From positions 1 to 5,159 of the forward strand of contig JAISVU010000036.1 in assembly GCA_031271375.1 (NCBI GenBank): a stretch of DNA of 5,159 nucleotides. The letters run 5' to 3'. The notes below the pieces were generated by a model that made no database searches, was not told the origin of the DNA, and saw only the letters and a list, made by a program, of their open reading frames with translations. The DNA comes from Clostridiales bacterium (GTDB lineage: Bacteria; Bacillota; Clostridia; Lachnospirales; WRAX01). Positions 1 to 5,159 of this stretch are shown here, in pieces (within the stretch, counting starts at the first letter, position 1; each line of letters begins with the position of its first letter). The position numbers were made by a program, and so were the translations under genes.

Positions 1-96
1 CGATTTTGGCGGTTACTATTTCATGTCTTTTGTCAAGTGCTTTTTACAATTTCCTCCCTGCTTTTTATCACTGTTCACCGCTTTGCCCTGGTAGCC
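1..96. other. Non-coding left edge next to a broken PIN gene
   Basis: No gene can be supported here. It lies immediately downstream (minus-strand sense) of the truncated PIN-domain fragment, so it should encode the rest of that protein if the gene were intact, but it does not continue the PIN reading frame in recognisable form. A short minus-strand frame reading KALDKRHEIVTAKI runs from about base 46 to the window edge. It has no start codon and I do not recognise it; it could be PIN remnant, part of an inserted element or noise. The simplest reading is foreign or rearranged DNA joined to the PIN gene near base 97-115, continuing beyond the left edge. Confidence 0.4.
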
Positions 97-264
97 TTAA
101 GTTGACAGCAGTGAATCCAGAATAAAAGACCAGCACAACTCCAGCTCACCGCAGCGAATCATTTCCTGTATTTGAAGTTTAGCGTCAGTTTCCAGACGTA
201 TAGTAACGGATGTCTGCTCGTCAAAGGGCCGGTTATAACAGCAATTATCGAGATATATACGCAT
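97..264 (-). pseudogene. PIN-like domain protein, N-terminal fragment
   Basis: This 55-codon minus-strand frame begins MRIYLDNCCYNRPFDEQ and continues to ELCWSFILD. That is the typical N-terminus of a family of stand-alone PIN-domain proteins common in Firmicutes and other anaerobes (established from remembered family sequences, not a search). The Asp in YLDNCC is the first conserved acidic residue of the PIN nuclease fold. Full proteins of this kind are usually around 140-160 residues. Here recognisable similarity ends near residue 50, where members normally go on with a Glu-Asn-containing segment; instead the frame reads SLLST and stops. The later acidic residues of the active site are therefore missing and the product should be non-functional. 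A GGGGGTG ribosome site (269-275) and a promoter-like sequence stand upstream, so the 5' end looks intact. PIN proteins are often toxins of toxin-antitoxin pairs, but no antitoxin is visible. Confidence 0.72.
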
Positions 265-284
265 ACGACACCCCCGTTGCTGAT

Positions 285-313
285 ATTTTATCTTTATTTA
301 CCGATAAGTTCAA
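285..313 (-). promoter_or_regulatory. Probable promoter of the PIN fragment
   Basis: Read on the minus strand, a TTGAAC -35 box (308-313) is followed after 17 bases by a TAAAAT -10 box (285-290). This places the transcript start near 278, just ahead of the GGGGGTG ribosome site and the ATG at 264. The -35 matches the sigma-A consensus at four of six positions and the -10 at five of six. It is a sequence match only. A second possible minus-strand start is the extended -10 inside the palindrome at 329-352. Confidence 0.45.
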
Positions 314-328
314 TACCTAACATACAAT

Positions 329-352
329 TTCATGTTATAATTATACCATGAA
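329..352. promoter_or_regulatory. 24-bp palindrome, candidate operator of the DeoR gene
   Basis: The left half TTCATGTTATAA and the right half TTATACCATGAA are reverse complements at 11 of 12 positions; the only mismatch is bases 335/346. The palindrome is centred between 340 and 341 and fully covers the -10 box of the downstream regulator gene. A bound dimer there would block RNA polymerase. DeoR-family proteins commonly repress their own genes by binding such repeats, so autoregulation is the natural inference. I saw no second copy of the half site before tldD. Confidence 0.6.
333..341 (+). promoter_or_regulatory. Extended -10 promoter of the DeoR-family gene
   Basis: TG at 333-334, one base, then a perfect TATAAT at 336-341 make an extended -10 element. 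No good -35 box lies at the expected distance, which extended -10 promoters can tolerate. The start would be near 348, giving a leader of about 19 bases that contains the ribosome site. The other strand shows the same arrangement: minus-strand TATAAT at 340-345, preceded by TGG. Confidence 0.55.
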
Positions 353-353
353 C

Positions 354-360
354 AAGGAGG
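354..360 (+). promoter_or_regulatory. Ribosome binding site of the DeoR-family gene
   Basis: AAGGAGG ends six bases before the ATG at 367. It is a near-perfect Shine-Dalgarno sequence and fixes that start over the out-of-frame ATG at 348. Confidence 0.85.
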
Positions 361-366
361 CCCCAT

Positions 367-1113
367 ATGGCGGACAGCAAACGCAAAGAGCAAATACTGG
401 ATTTCATGCGGGACAAGACGTTTGTCACTGTGGATCAGCTGCGCGATTACCTGTTTGTGAGCGGCGCGACGGTGCGCAGGGATCTGGAAGAGCTTCAAAA
501 CAGCAGGCAGATACGCCGCACCCGCGGCGGCGCCGTCCTGGTGGAGGGTATCGCTAACGACGCCCCGCTCGCAATACGCGAAAGCAGGAACGAAACCCAG
601 AAGATGATTATTGCGGGCCAGGCTTGCCGCCTGATAAAGAACGGCATGACGCTGTTCTTGGACTCTTCAAGCACTGTTTTTATCTTGGCGAGGAGCCTGG
701 ACCAGTTCACAAACCTGCATGTTATCACAAACAGCCTTAAAACCGCGCTGTTCCTTTCCGATAGAAAGGATATACAGGTAATGTGTACGGGCGGCACGCT
801 GCGCCCCGGCTCAAAATCCCTGGTGGGCCAGGCGGCGGTGGAGTATGTGAGCCGCTTCAACGCCGACGCCGCGTTTATGTCCGCACGCGGGTTCAGCGCG
901 GAAAACGGCGCGAGCGAAGCCAGCGAGGATGAATGCGGCGTCAAGCGCGCCTTTATCAAAAACAGCAGGCAAAGGTATTTATTATGCGACGCCTCCAAGA
1001 TGAATGTTGACTATTTATGCCGGATTGCCGCGCTTTCCCAGTACGACAGGGTTATAACCGAAGACAGGCAGTTAAACGAACGGTTCCGGAGCACAACTGC
1101 CATCACACAGTGA
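367..1113 (+). CDS. DeoR-family transcriptional regulator
   Basis: The product is a 248-residue cytoplasmic DNA-binding regulator, the normal length for the family. Residues about 5-57 form the DeoR-type winged helix-turn-helix: the recognition helix is in SGATVRRDLEEL (32-43), and RRTRGGA (50-56) matches the family's wing motif, usually written RxHGG. Residues about 75-230 form the DeoR C-terminal sensor domain, related to sugar-phosphate isomerases. DSSST (99-103) corresponds to the phosphate-binding DSGTT loop, TGGTLRPGS (141-149) to the conserved GG segment, ENGASEASEDE (179-189) to the effector-site loop, and LLCDASK (205-211) to the family's LLADSSK. Such proteins usually repress sugar or nucleoside genes and are released by a phosphorylated sugar. 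No sugar gene is in the window, so its target and ligand are unknown. It probably represses itself through the palindrome at 329-352. It stands alone: tldD has its own promoter 337 bases downstream. Confidence 0.93.
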   Translation: MADSKRKEQILDFMRDKTFVTVDQLRDYLFVSGATVRRDLEELQNSRQIRRTRGGAVLVEGIANDAPLAIRESRNETQKMIIAGQACRLIKNGMTLFLDSSSTVFILARSLDQFTNLHVITNSLKTALFLSDRKDIQVMCTGGTLRPGSKSLVGQAAVEYVSRFNADAAFMSARGFSAENGASEASEDECGVKRAFIKNSRQRYLLCDASKMNVDYLCRIAALSQYDRVITEDRQLNERFRSTTAITQ

Positions 1114-1134
1114 GTGAACCGCATTAAAAACTCA

Positions 1135-1163
1135 TTGATATTTTAAGGCTATAAGGTTATAAT
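1135..1163 (+). promoter_or_regulatory. Strong promoter-like sequence, rightward
   Basis: TTGATA (1135-1140), a 17-base spacer and a perfect TATAAT (1158-1163) make a near-consensus sigma-A promoter starting about 22 bases after the regulator stop. A transcript from about 1170 would carry roughly 280 bases of leader before tldD, or could be a separate small RNA. AT-rich spacers produce such matches by chance, so activity is uncertain. Confidence 0.45.
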
Positions 1164-1184
1164 ACGATTTAACAGCATTGTCAA
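1156..1184 (-). promoter_or_regulatory. Strong promoter-like sequence, leftward
   Basis: On the minus strand a perfect TTGACA (1179-1184) is followed after 17 bases by TATAAC (1156-1161). Its -10 overlaps the -10 of the rightward promoter at 1158-1163, so both could not be occupied at once. Transcription would run antisense into the 3' end of the regulator gene. The TTGACA is part of the repeated AAGTTGAC motif, so it may be an outward-facing end sequence of an element rather than a dedicated gene promoter. Confidence 0.4.
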
Positions 1185-1212
1185 CTTTCCATATTCTCAC
1201 GGAAAACAAGGC

Positions 1213-1326
1213 CGCAAGGCGCTGTCTCCGCGCTGTACATCGTCATATACTCCGTTATGCGTTTCATATTTGAGTTTTATAGAGGCGACCTGGTACGCGG
1301 GGTTATTTGCTGCTTGAAGCCTTGCG
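1213..1326. repeat. Nested inverted repeats, possible structured RNA
   Basis: CGCAAGGC (1213-1220) pairs perfectly with GCCTTGCG (1319-1326). Inside it, 1226-1232 can pair with 1296-1302 (seven pairs including one G-U), and 1241-1247 with 1256-1261 (six pairs with one bulged base). If transcribed from the rightward promoter this could fold into a branched RNA of about 114 bases. It matches no riboswitch or small-RNA class I know. One 8-mer inverted pair is expected by chance in a gap this long, so only the nesting makes it notable. Confidence 0.25.
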
Positions 1327-1328
1327 TA

Positions 1329-1348
1329 GGGGCGGCTATTAGCCGCCC
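1329..1348. repeat. Perfect GC-rich palindrome, dispersed-repeat type
   Basis: GGGCGGCTA (1330-1338) and TAGCCGCCC (1340-1348) are perfect inverted copies around a single T. With the flanks, it reads GTAGGGGCG, inner arms, CGCCCG. This pattern resembles dispersed intergenic repeats in many Clostridia (from memory, not searched). It could form a very stable hairpin. No T-run follows, so it is not a standard terminator. Confidence 0.55.
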
Positions 1349-1383
1349 GTTCTGTTAAGTTGACGACATTGGTTAATAATCCG

Positions 1384-1413
1384 GTGGCATTCCACATCAA
1401 AATGATATATAAT
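1384..1413 (+). promoter_or_regulatory. Probable tldD operon promoter
   Basis: A perfect TATAAT (1408-1413) lies 18 bases after GTGGCA (1384-1389), which matches the -35 consensus at four of six positions. The start would be near 1420, leaving a leader of about 30 bases with the ribosome site at 1438. No palindrome like the one before the regulator gene is seen here. Confidence 0.5.
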
Positions 1414-1437
1414 TAACGGGACAAACCAATCCAAACT

Positions 1438-1443
1438 GGGAGG
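1438..1443 (+). promoter_or_regulatory. Ribosome binding site that selects the TTG start of tldD
   Basis: GGGAGG ends seven bases before the TTG at 1451, the ideal distance. The first in-frame ATG, at 1463, would be 19 bases away, which is too far, so the TTG is preferred. Confidence 0.8.
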
Positions 1444-1450
1444 TGTTTCT

Positions 1451-2869
1451 TTGAACGCCGAAATGTCAGCGTTTCTTAAATTAAAAAAGCCTGCGGTGAA
1501 AGCCCTAGCCGACGCGCTGGGCAAGGACTTCGCCTACGCGTCGGTACTGGGGACGGATGTGACGGGCAAGACCTACAGCGTCCGCGACAAGGCGGCCTCG
1601 GCCGCCGACTGTTCCTGGGCCGAGCGCGGGTTCGTCGCCCGCGTTTATAATGACGGCGCGTATTTCGAGTATTCATTTAACGAAATATCGGAAGACGCGG
1701 TTCCTGAGCTGGCGCGGAAGATAAAATCGGCCGCCGGGGCGGCGGCGGGAAGCGGGGCAAAAGCCGTAAAATACCCGCTGATAACGGAAGAAGCCATTGT
1801 AAAGAGTTTCCTCGGCGAGGTAAAAATACCGCCGGGTGCCCTTACATCTGGCGAAAAGATCGCGCGCCTCAAAGCCCTGAACGCCAAAGCCCACGAATTC
1901 TCTGATATGATTGCGGACTTCATCACCGTGGCGACGGCTACCCATGTGTCGAAGATTTTTATATCCGGCAAAAAGGATTTGGAGCAGAGCTATATATGGT
2001 CTGAGGCGTACATGGTCGCTGCGGTGCGTCGGGATAATCTCGTTAAAACATCCAGCGCGGGCTTTTCGGGGATGAAGGGCCTGGAGATACTGGACGAAAT
2101 GGAAGCCGAGATAGAGAAGACGCTGAAAAATGCGACAGCCCTGTTAGACGCCGGGCCGATGCCTCCAGGGGAATACGAGGTCGTATGCGGCCCTCAAGCC
2201 GTCGGAATCATAGCCCATGAAGCCTTCGGACACGGCGTCGAGATGGACATGTTCGTAAAGAACCGCGCCAAGTCCGTAGAATACCTGGGCAAGCCCGTGG
2301 CTTCCGGTATCGTTACGATGCGCGACGGGGCGGCTTCGGCGGTTCATGTTTCGTCGTATATGTTCGACGACGAGGGAACGCTCGGGACGGATACGGTTAT
2401 TATCGAGAACGGGACGCTCAAGACAGGCATCTCCGATCTGCTGTCCGCACTGAAGCTGGGCACGGTTCCCACCGGCAACGGCAAGCGCGAATCCTTTGAG
2501 CATAAGGCCTACAGCCGCATGACCAACACCTTTTTCCAGCCCGGCGGCGATAAGCTGGCGGATATGATCGCCTCCGTCAAGCACGGCTATTTCATCGAGC
2601 GCACCGCAAGCGGCATGGAAGACCCCAAAGACTGGGGCATTCAAGTGATGTTCGAATCGGCGGAGGAGATAAAGGACGGCAAGCTCACCGGCAAGATCGT
2701 GGCCCCGGTGATTATGACCGGATACGTGCCCGATTTATTAAAGAACATTACAATGACCTCGGACGACTTTGAGCTGGAGGGCGCCGGGGCCTGCGGCAAG
2801 GGGTACAAGGAATGGGTCAAGGTGTCCACCGGCGGCCCGTACATCAAAACGAAAGCGAGGCTGGGCTAA
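1451..2869 (+). CDS. tldD: TldD-type zinc metalloprotease subunit
   Basis: This is the catalytic subunit of the TldD/TldE (TldD/PmbA) heterodimeric protease, a cytoplasmic enzyme that in Escherichia coli cuts unfolded peptides and matures microcin B17. The product is 472 residues, close to the family's usual 450-480. The zinc motif HEAFGH is at residues 256-261 inside the family context GIIAHEAFGHGVEMD. His256 and His261 bind zinc and Glu257 is the catalytic base. The third zinc ligand of TldD proteins, a cysteine near the C-terminus, is present as Cys448 in GACGKG, so the active site looks complete. Residues about 20-90 form the TldD/E N-terminal domain. A short Ala/Gly-rich linker (about 92-105) follows, encoded by very GC-rich DNA. 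There is no signal peptide or membrane segment. It overlaps the tldE start by one base (TAATG), implying coupled translation of the two subunits. The start is TTG, chosen on the ribosome site. Its physiological substrate is unknown. Confidence 0.93.
   Translation: MNAEMSAFLKLKKPAVKALADALGKDFAYASVLGTDVTGKTYSVRDKAASAADCSWAERGFVARVYNDGAYFEYSFNEISEDAVPELARKIKSAAGAAAGSGAKAVKYPLITEEAIVKSFLGEVKIPPGALTSGEKIARLKALNAKAHEFSDMIADFITVATATHVSKIFISGKKDLEQSYIWSEAYMVAAVRRDNLVKTSSAGFSGMKGLEILDEMEAEIEKTLKNATALLDAGPMPPGEYEVVCGPQAVGIIAHEAFGHGVEMDMFVKNRAKSVEYLGKPVASGIVTMRDGAASAVHVSSYMFDDEGTLGTDTVIIENGTLKTGISDLLSALKLGTVPTGNGKRESFEHKAYSRMTNTFFQPGGDKLADMIASVKHGYFIERTASGMEDPKDWGIQVMFESAEEIKDGKLTGKIVAPVIMTGYVPDLLKNITMTSDDFELEGAGACGKGYKEWVKVSTGGPYIKTKARLG
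2855..2860 (+). promoter_or_regulatory. Ribosome binding site of tldE, inside tldD
   Basis: GCGAGG within the last tldD codons ends eight bases before the ATG at 2869. It supports that start over the earlier in-frame ATG at 2812, which would give an overlap of 58 bases and a 19-residue extension unlike the family. Confidence 0.6.
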
Positions 2870-4173
2870 TGCCGTTAAACGCGCTGCTGTCCGCCGTCAA
2901 CGAATACGACGGCCTGGAGTACCGGATAAAGGAAGAGAAGATTACCCGCGCCGAGAGCTATTTCATAAAGCAAGAGAGCGACATGAACCGCGCCGCCGAC
3001 GTAACGCACACATACCTGACGGTGTACAAGGTCTTTGAGGAGAATGGGAAGCGCTTCCGGGGCTCCGCCCAGACCGAGATTCATCCCGGCATGAGCGCAG
3101 GCGAAATCAAAGCCGCGATAGACGAGGCGCTGTACGCGGCGGGTTTCGTCCGCAACGAGTATTACCCGCTGGCGGAAAAGGGCGGCGGGACAGCGGCCAT
3201 GCCCAAGAGCGATATCGAAGCCGCCGGGCTCTATGGGGCGCTGGACAAGCTGCGGGCCGCGCTCTACAGCCAGGACAAACATGAAAAGGGATACCTCAGC
3301 TACAGCGAGTTCTTTGTGGCGAAAAAGGACGTGCGCGTGCTGAACTCCAACGGCGTTGATCTATCATACACCGTATATACCGCCGATATAGAGACGGCGG
3401 TGAACTGGACGGACGGCAAGGAAATAGAGATAATGACACAGTATGTCACGGCGTCCTGCGACCCCGCGCCGCTGGAGAACCGTATCGCCCGCCTCTTCGA
3501 TGAGGCCGCGCAGAAGCCCAAAGCGCGGATGACGCCCGCCGTGAAGGACACGAACATTCTCTTGACCGGCGAATGCCTCAAGGAGTTCTTTTCCTATTAT
3601 TACGCCAACGCCAGCGCGGTAAACGTCTATAACAATATGTCCGCGTTTAAGGTTGGCGACGCGCTGCAAGGCGACGTTTTAGGCGATAAGATCAGCATAG
3701 CCCTCGACCCGCTTATGCCCGGCTCGACGCTGTCGAAGCCCTGCGATAACGACGGCTTCGCGCTGGAGGCGTCGGAGTTTATGAAGGACGGGACACTGCT
3801 TCGGTACTGGGGAGACCTGCGCCATTCCAGTTACTTGAACATACCGCCCACCGGCCTTATTCAGAATTTCCGCGTGACAGGCGGCACGAAACATATCGCC
3901 GAGCTCAAGGCGGAGCCGTATCTCGAGCTGACATCCTTTTCCGGGTTTCAAATGAACCCTATCACGGGCGATTTCGCCAGCGAGATACGGCTTGGCTATT
4001 ACTTCGACGGCAAAGAAACCGTCGCGGTCACGGGCGGCTCTATCTCGGGCAATATAAAAAACGTCCACGGCAATATGTTTATGTCCGTGGAGCAGGCGCA
4101 GTATAACGAATACCTGGGGCCGCAAACGATATGTATACGGAACGCGGCTATCGCGGGGGAAGCAGTCTCCTAA
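2869..4173 (+). CDS. tldE: TldE/PmbA-type protease partner subunit
   Basis: This 434-residue protein is the non-catalytic partner of TldD. It has the same overall fold but no HExxxH motif and no zinc-binding set; the matching middle region (about residues 240-300) reads as a degenerate version. In the known heterodimer the TldE subunit completes the substrate channel. The family's C-terminal block is clear: IPPTGLIQNF, GGTKHIAELKAEP, a PITGDFASEIRLGY segment with Thr366-Gly367-Asp368-Phe369, and GGSISGNI (389-396), which matches the TIAGN-type motif of PmbA/TldE. The N-terminus begins MPLNALLSAVNEYDGLEYR, the typical start of the TldD/E N-terminal domain. There is no signal peptide. The gene overlaps tldD by one base and is followed 21 bases later by a CoA-transferase gene, so the three are probably co-transcribed. 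The sequence is divergent from the E. coli PmbA type and nearer to the TldD-related proteins of Clostridia (inference from memory). Confidence 0.88.
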   Translation: MPLNALLSAVNEYDGLEYRIKEEKITRAESYFIKQESDMNRAADVTHTYLTVYKVFEENGKRFRGSAQTEIHPGMSAGEIKAAIDEALYAAGFVRNEYYPLAEKGGGTAAMPKSDIEAAGLYGALDKLRAALYSQDKHEKGYLSYSEFFVAKKDVRVLNSNGVDLSYTVYTADIETAVNWTDGKEIEIMTQYVTASCDPAPLENRIARLFDEAAQKPKARMTPAVKDTNILLTGECLKEFFSYYYANASAVNVYNNMSAFKVGDALQGDVLGDKISIALDPLMPGSTLSKPCDNDGFALEASEFMKDGTLLRYWGDLRHSSYLNIPPTGLIQNFRVTGGTKHIAELKAEPYLELTSFSGFQMNPITGDFASEIRLGYYFDGKETVAVTGGSISGNIKNVHGNMFMSVEQAQYNEYLGPQTICIRNAAIAGEAVS

Positions 4174-4194
4174 TGATATTATGGACGTGATTCT

Positions 4195-5159
4195 GTGGCC
4201 GACACACAAGAGGCGTACAATAAAAAGAAAATGAGCCTTAACGAGGCGCTGGGCTTAATCCGCAGCGGCGACGCGATATTCTCCGGGTTAGGCGCGGCCG
4301 AGCCCCAGGAGCTTGTAAGGAACGTACACACTATAAAAGAGCGCGGCGTAAGGGGCTGCGACCTTACGACTTGTCTGCCGTTCGGAGACTGCGAGTACAT
4401 CACCAACCCGGCGTACGCGGACACGGTTATGAGCAGCGGATGGTTTTATACCGCCGCCCAGCGCGCCTCCGCCAAAGCCGGAGGCCCTCAGATTTCACAT
4501 GTTCCCGAACGCCTGCACACGGCGGTGACGCGCCGGATGCAGGCGGTGCGCGAGGACAAACGCCGTATGGTTCTCTTCGCCGCCTGCAGCCCAATGGACG
4601 CGCACGGCTATTTGAGCCTGTCCCTCAGCGCCGCTTACGAGCGCGAACTGATAAACGAAGGCGCGCTGGTTATCGTTGAGGTCAACCCTAAGCTGCCCAG
4701 GACATTCGGGGACGCGGCCGTACACATCAGCGAGATCGACGCGCTGGTGGAGGTGGATTACCCCGCGCCTGCGATACCCGAGGTACCGTTTACCGAAAAC
4801 GACCGTAAGATCGCGGAGTTCATCGCGGAACGCATTGAGGACGGCTCGACAATACAGCTCGGTATCGGCGGCATTCCCAACGCCCTTGCCAGCGGGTTAA
4901 AGGACAAGAAGCATTTGGGCATACACACCGAGATGCTTACGGATAACATGGTAGACCTCGTGGAATGCGGGGTAATAGACAATTCCATGAAGACGCTGTA
5001 CCGGCACAAAATGGTGAGCGCCTTCGCTATGGGCACGGCGAAGCTCTATAATTATATTAATGACAACCCCTCCGTGCTGATGATGAGCGCGTCGTGGGTG
5101 AACGACCCGCATATCGTAGGCCAGAATTACAAGATGCAGTCCATAAACACCGCGATAGA
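4195..5159 (+). CDS. Acetyl-CoA hydrolase / CoA-transferase family protein (partial, 3' end off window)
   Basis: The frame stays open to the window edge, giving 321 codons of a protein that is normally about 430-450 residues. It belongs to the family of 4-hydroxybutyrate and butyryl-CoA:acetate CoA-transferases, cytoplasmic enzymes that pass CoA between short-chain acids through a glutamyl-CoA intermediate. The CoA-site glycine loop LGIGGIP is at residues about 222-228. The catalytic glutamate is Glu246 in GIHTEML, corresponding to Glu238 in the 4-hydroxybutyrate CoA-transferase of Clostridium aminobutyricum. Other family blocks are SGLGAAEPQEL, EVNPKLPRTFGD, HISEIDALVEVDYP and KDKKHLGIHTEM. 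The N-terminal half resembles a subgroup with GLGAAEPQ and TTCLPFGDCEY rather than the classical AbfT enzyme, so the acid substrate cannot be named. The GTG start at 4195 gives 12 residues before MSLNEAL, matching family length; its ribosome site (GGA at 4183) is weak. ATG 4231 is the alternative. The gene is likely the third in the tldD operon. Confidence 0.88.
   Translation, partial: MADTQEAYNKKKMSLNEALGLIRSGDAIFSGLGAAEPQELVRNVHTIKERGVRGCDLTTCLPFGDCEYITNPAYADTVMSSGWFYTAAQRASAKAGGPQISHVPERLHTAVTRRMQAVREDKRRMVLFAACSPMDAHGYLSLSLSAAYERELINEGALVIVEVNPKLPRTFGDAAVHISEIDALVEVDYPAPAIPEVPFTENDRKIAEFIAERIEDGSTIQLGIGGIPNALASGLKDKKHLGIHTEMLTDNMVDLVECGVIDNSMKTLYRHKMVSAFAMGTAKLYNYINDNPSVLMMSASWVNDPHIVGQNYKMQSINTAI

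Larger units (their letters stand above)
1180..1364. repeat. Possible 185-bp element with 8-bp inverted ends
   Basis: GTCAACTT (1180-1187) and AAGTTGAC (1357-1364) are perfect inverted copies and bracket all the secondary-structure-prone sequence of the gap. A third copy in a ten-base match, TTAAGTTGAC, lies at 97-106, just where the PIN gene breaks off; the same ten bases are at 1355-1364. The layout resembles a small non-autonomous mobile element, but the ends are short, no clear target duplication is visible and no transposase gene is present. Confidence 0.3.
1114..1450. other. 337-bp non-coding gap with repeats and promoter motifs
   Basis: No convincing gene lies between the regulator and tldD. 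The stretch is AT-rich at both ends with a GC-mixed centre. It contains face-to-face promoter motifs (1135-1184), inverted 8-mers GTCAACTT (1180-1187) and AAGTTGAC (1357-1364), nested inverted repeats (1213-1326), a perfect GC-rich palindrome (1330-1348) and the likely tldD promoter (1384-1413). I see no terminator with a T-run after the regulator gene. Minus-strand frames of 67 and 28 codons exist but have no ribosome site and resemble nothing I know. Confidence 0.7.

Noticed and set aside
348..557. Plus-strand frame starting at ATG 348
   Set aside because: It overlaps the regulator gene out of frame, its start lies inside the palindrome and ahead of the AAGGAGG, and the product looks like a shadow translation.
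1181..1267. Minus-strand 28-codon frame starting MKRITEYMTMYSAE
   Set aside because: It reads like plausible protein but is very short, has no Shine-Dalgarno sequence and overlaps the other open frame. It could be an old gene remnant; the evidence is too thin to call.
1330..1360. Palindrome as a rho-independent terminator for the regulator gene
   Set aside because: The stem is strong, but the following bases contain no T-run and it lies over 200 bases after the stop codon.
1197..1400. Minus-strand 67-codon frame in the gap before tldD
   Set aside because: It has no ribosome site, crosses the perfect palindrome and the tldD -35 region, and resembles no family I know. Most likely a chance open frame.
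2812..2868. Longer tldE start at ATG 2812
   Set aside because: The 19 extra residues are the out-of-frame shadow of the tldD C-terminus; ATG 2869 has a ribosome site and gives the normal family N-terminus.
4181..4234. 17-residue frame MDVILWPTHKRRTIKRK between tldE and the CoA-transferase
   Set aside because: It overlaps the start of the CoA-transferase in another frame and has no ribosome site of its own.
4179..5112. Several open frames on both strands inside the CoA-transferase gene
   Set aside because: They are shadow frames of a GC-rich gene; their low-complexity Arg/Pro-rich or antisense translations match no known protein, whereas the frame from 4195 matches a whole enzyme family.
1..5159. 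CRISPR array, tRNA or rRNA genes
   Set aside because: No regularly spaced repeats and no cloverleaf or conserved rRNA sequence was seen on either strand.

Overview
The window looks like chromosomal DNA from an anaerobic, fermentative Firmicute, probably a member of the Clostridia. This rests on strong AAGGAGG / GGGAGG ribosome sites, GC-rich genes separated by AT-rich gaps, a DeoR-type regulator, a two-gene TldD/TldE peptidase set and a fermentation-type CoA-transferase. It is inference from style and gene content; no marker gene is present.

Layout. Bases 1-96 hold no recognisable gene. Bases 97-264 (minus strand) carry the N-terminal third of a PIN-like domain protein, cut off after about 50 residues. 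A short AT-rich divergent promoter region (about 265-366) separates it from a complete DeoR-family regulator gene (367-1113, plus). The -10 box of the regulator lies inside a nearly perfect 24-bp palindrome (329-352), a good candidate operator. Bases 1114-1450 form a 337-bp non-coding gap. It holds overlapping face-to-face promoter motifs, a possible 185-bp element bounded by inverted GTCAACTT / AAGTTGAC, nested inverted repeats, a perfect GC-rich palindrome, and the probable tldD promoter.

From 1451 to the right edge runs a tight plus-strand gene set. First is tldD, the zinc-bearing subunit of the TldD/TldE protease (TTG start). Next is its non-catalytic partner tldE/pmbA, whose ATG overlaps the tldD stop by one base. 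After a 21-nt gap comes a gene of the acetyl-CoA hydrolase / 4-hydroxybutyrate CoA-transferase family (GTG start), which runs off the right edge.

How they fit together. TldD and TldE form one heterodimeric protease that degrades unfolded peptides or trims peptide natural products in other bacteria. The CoA-transferase would move CoA between short-chain acids in fermentation. The spacing suggests one transcript, possibly linking peptide breakdown with acid/CoA metabolism, but that link is inference. I see no clear evidence for a wholly new system. The most notable items are the operator-like palindrome, the broken PIN gene and the repeat-rich gap before tldD.
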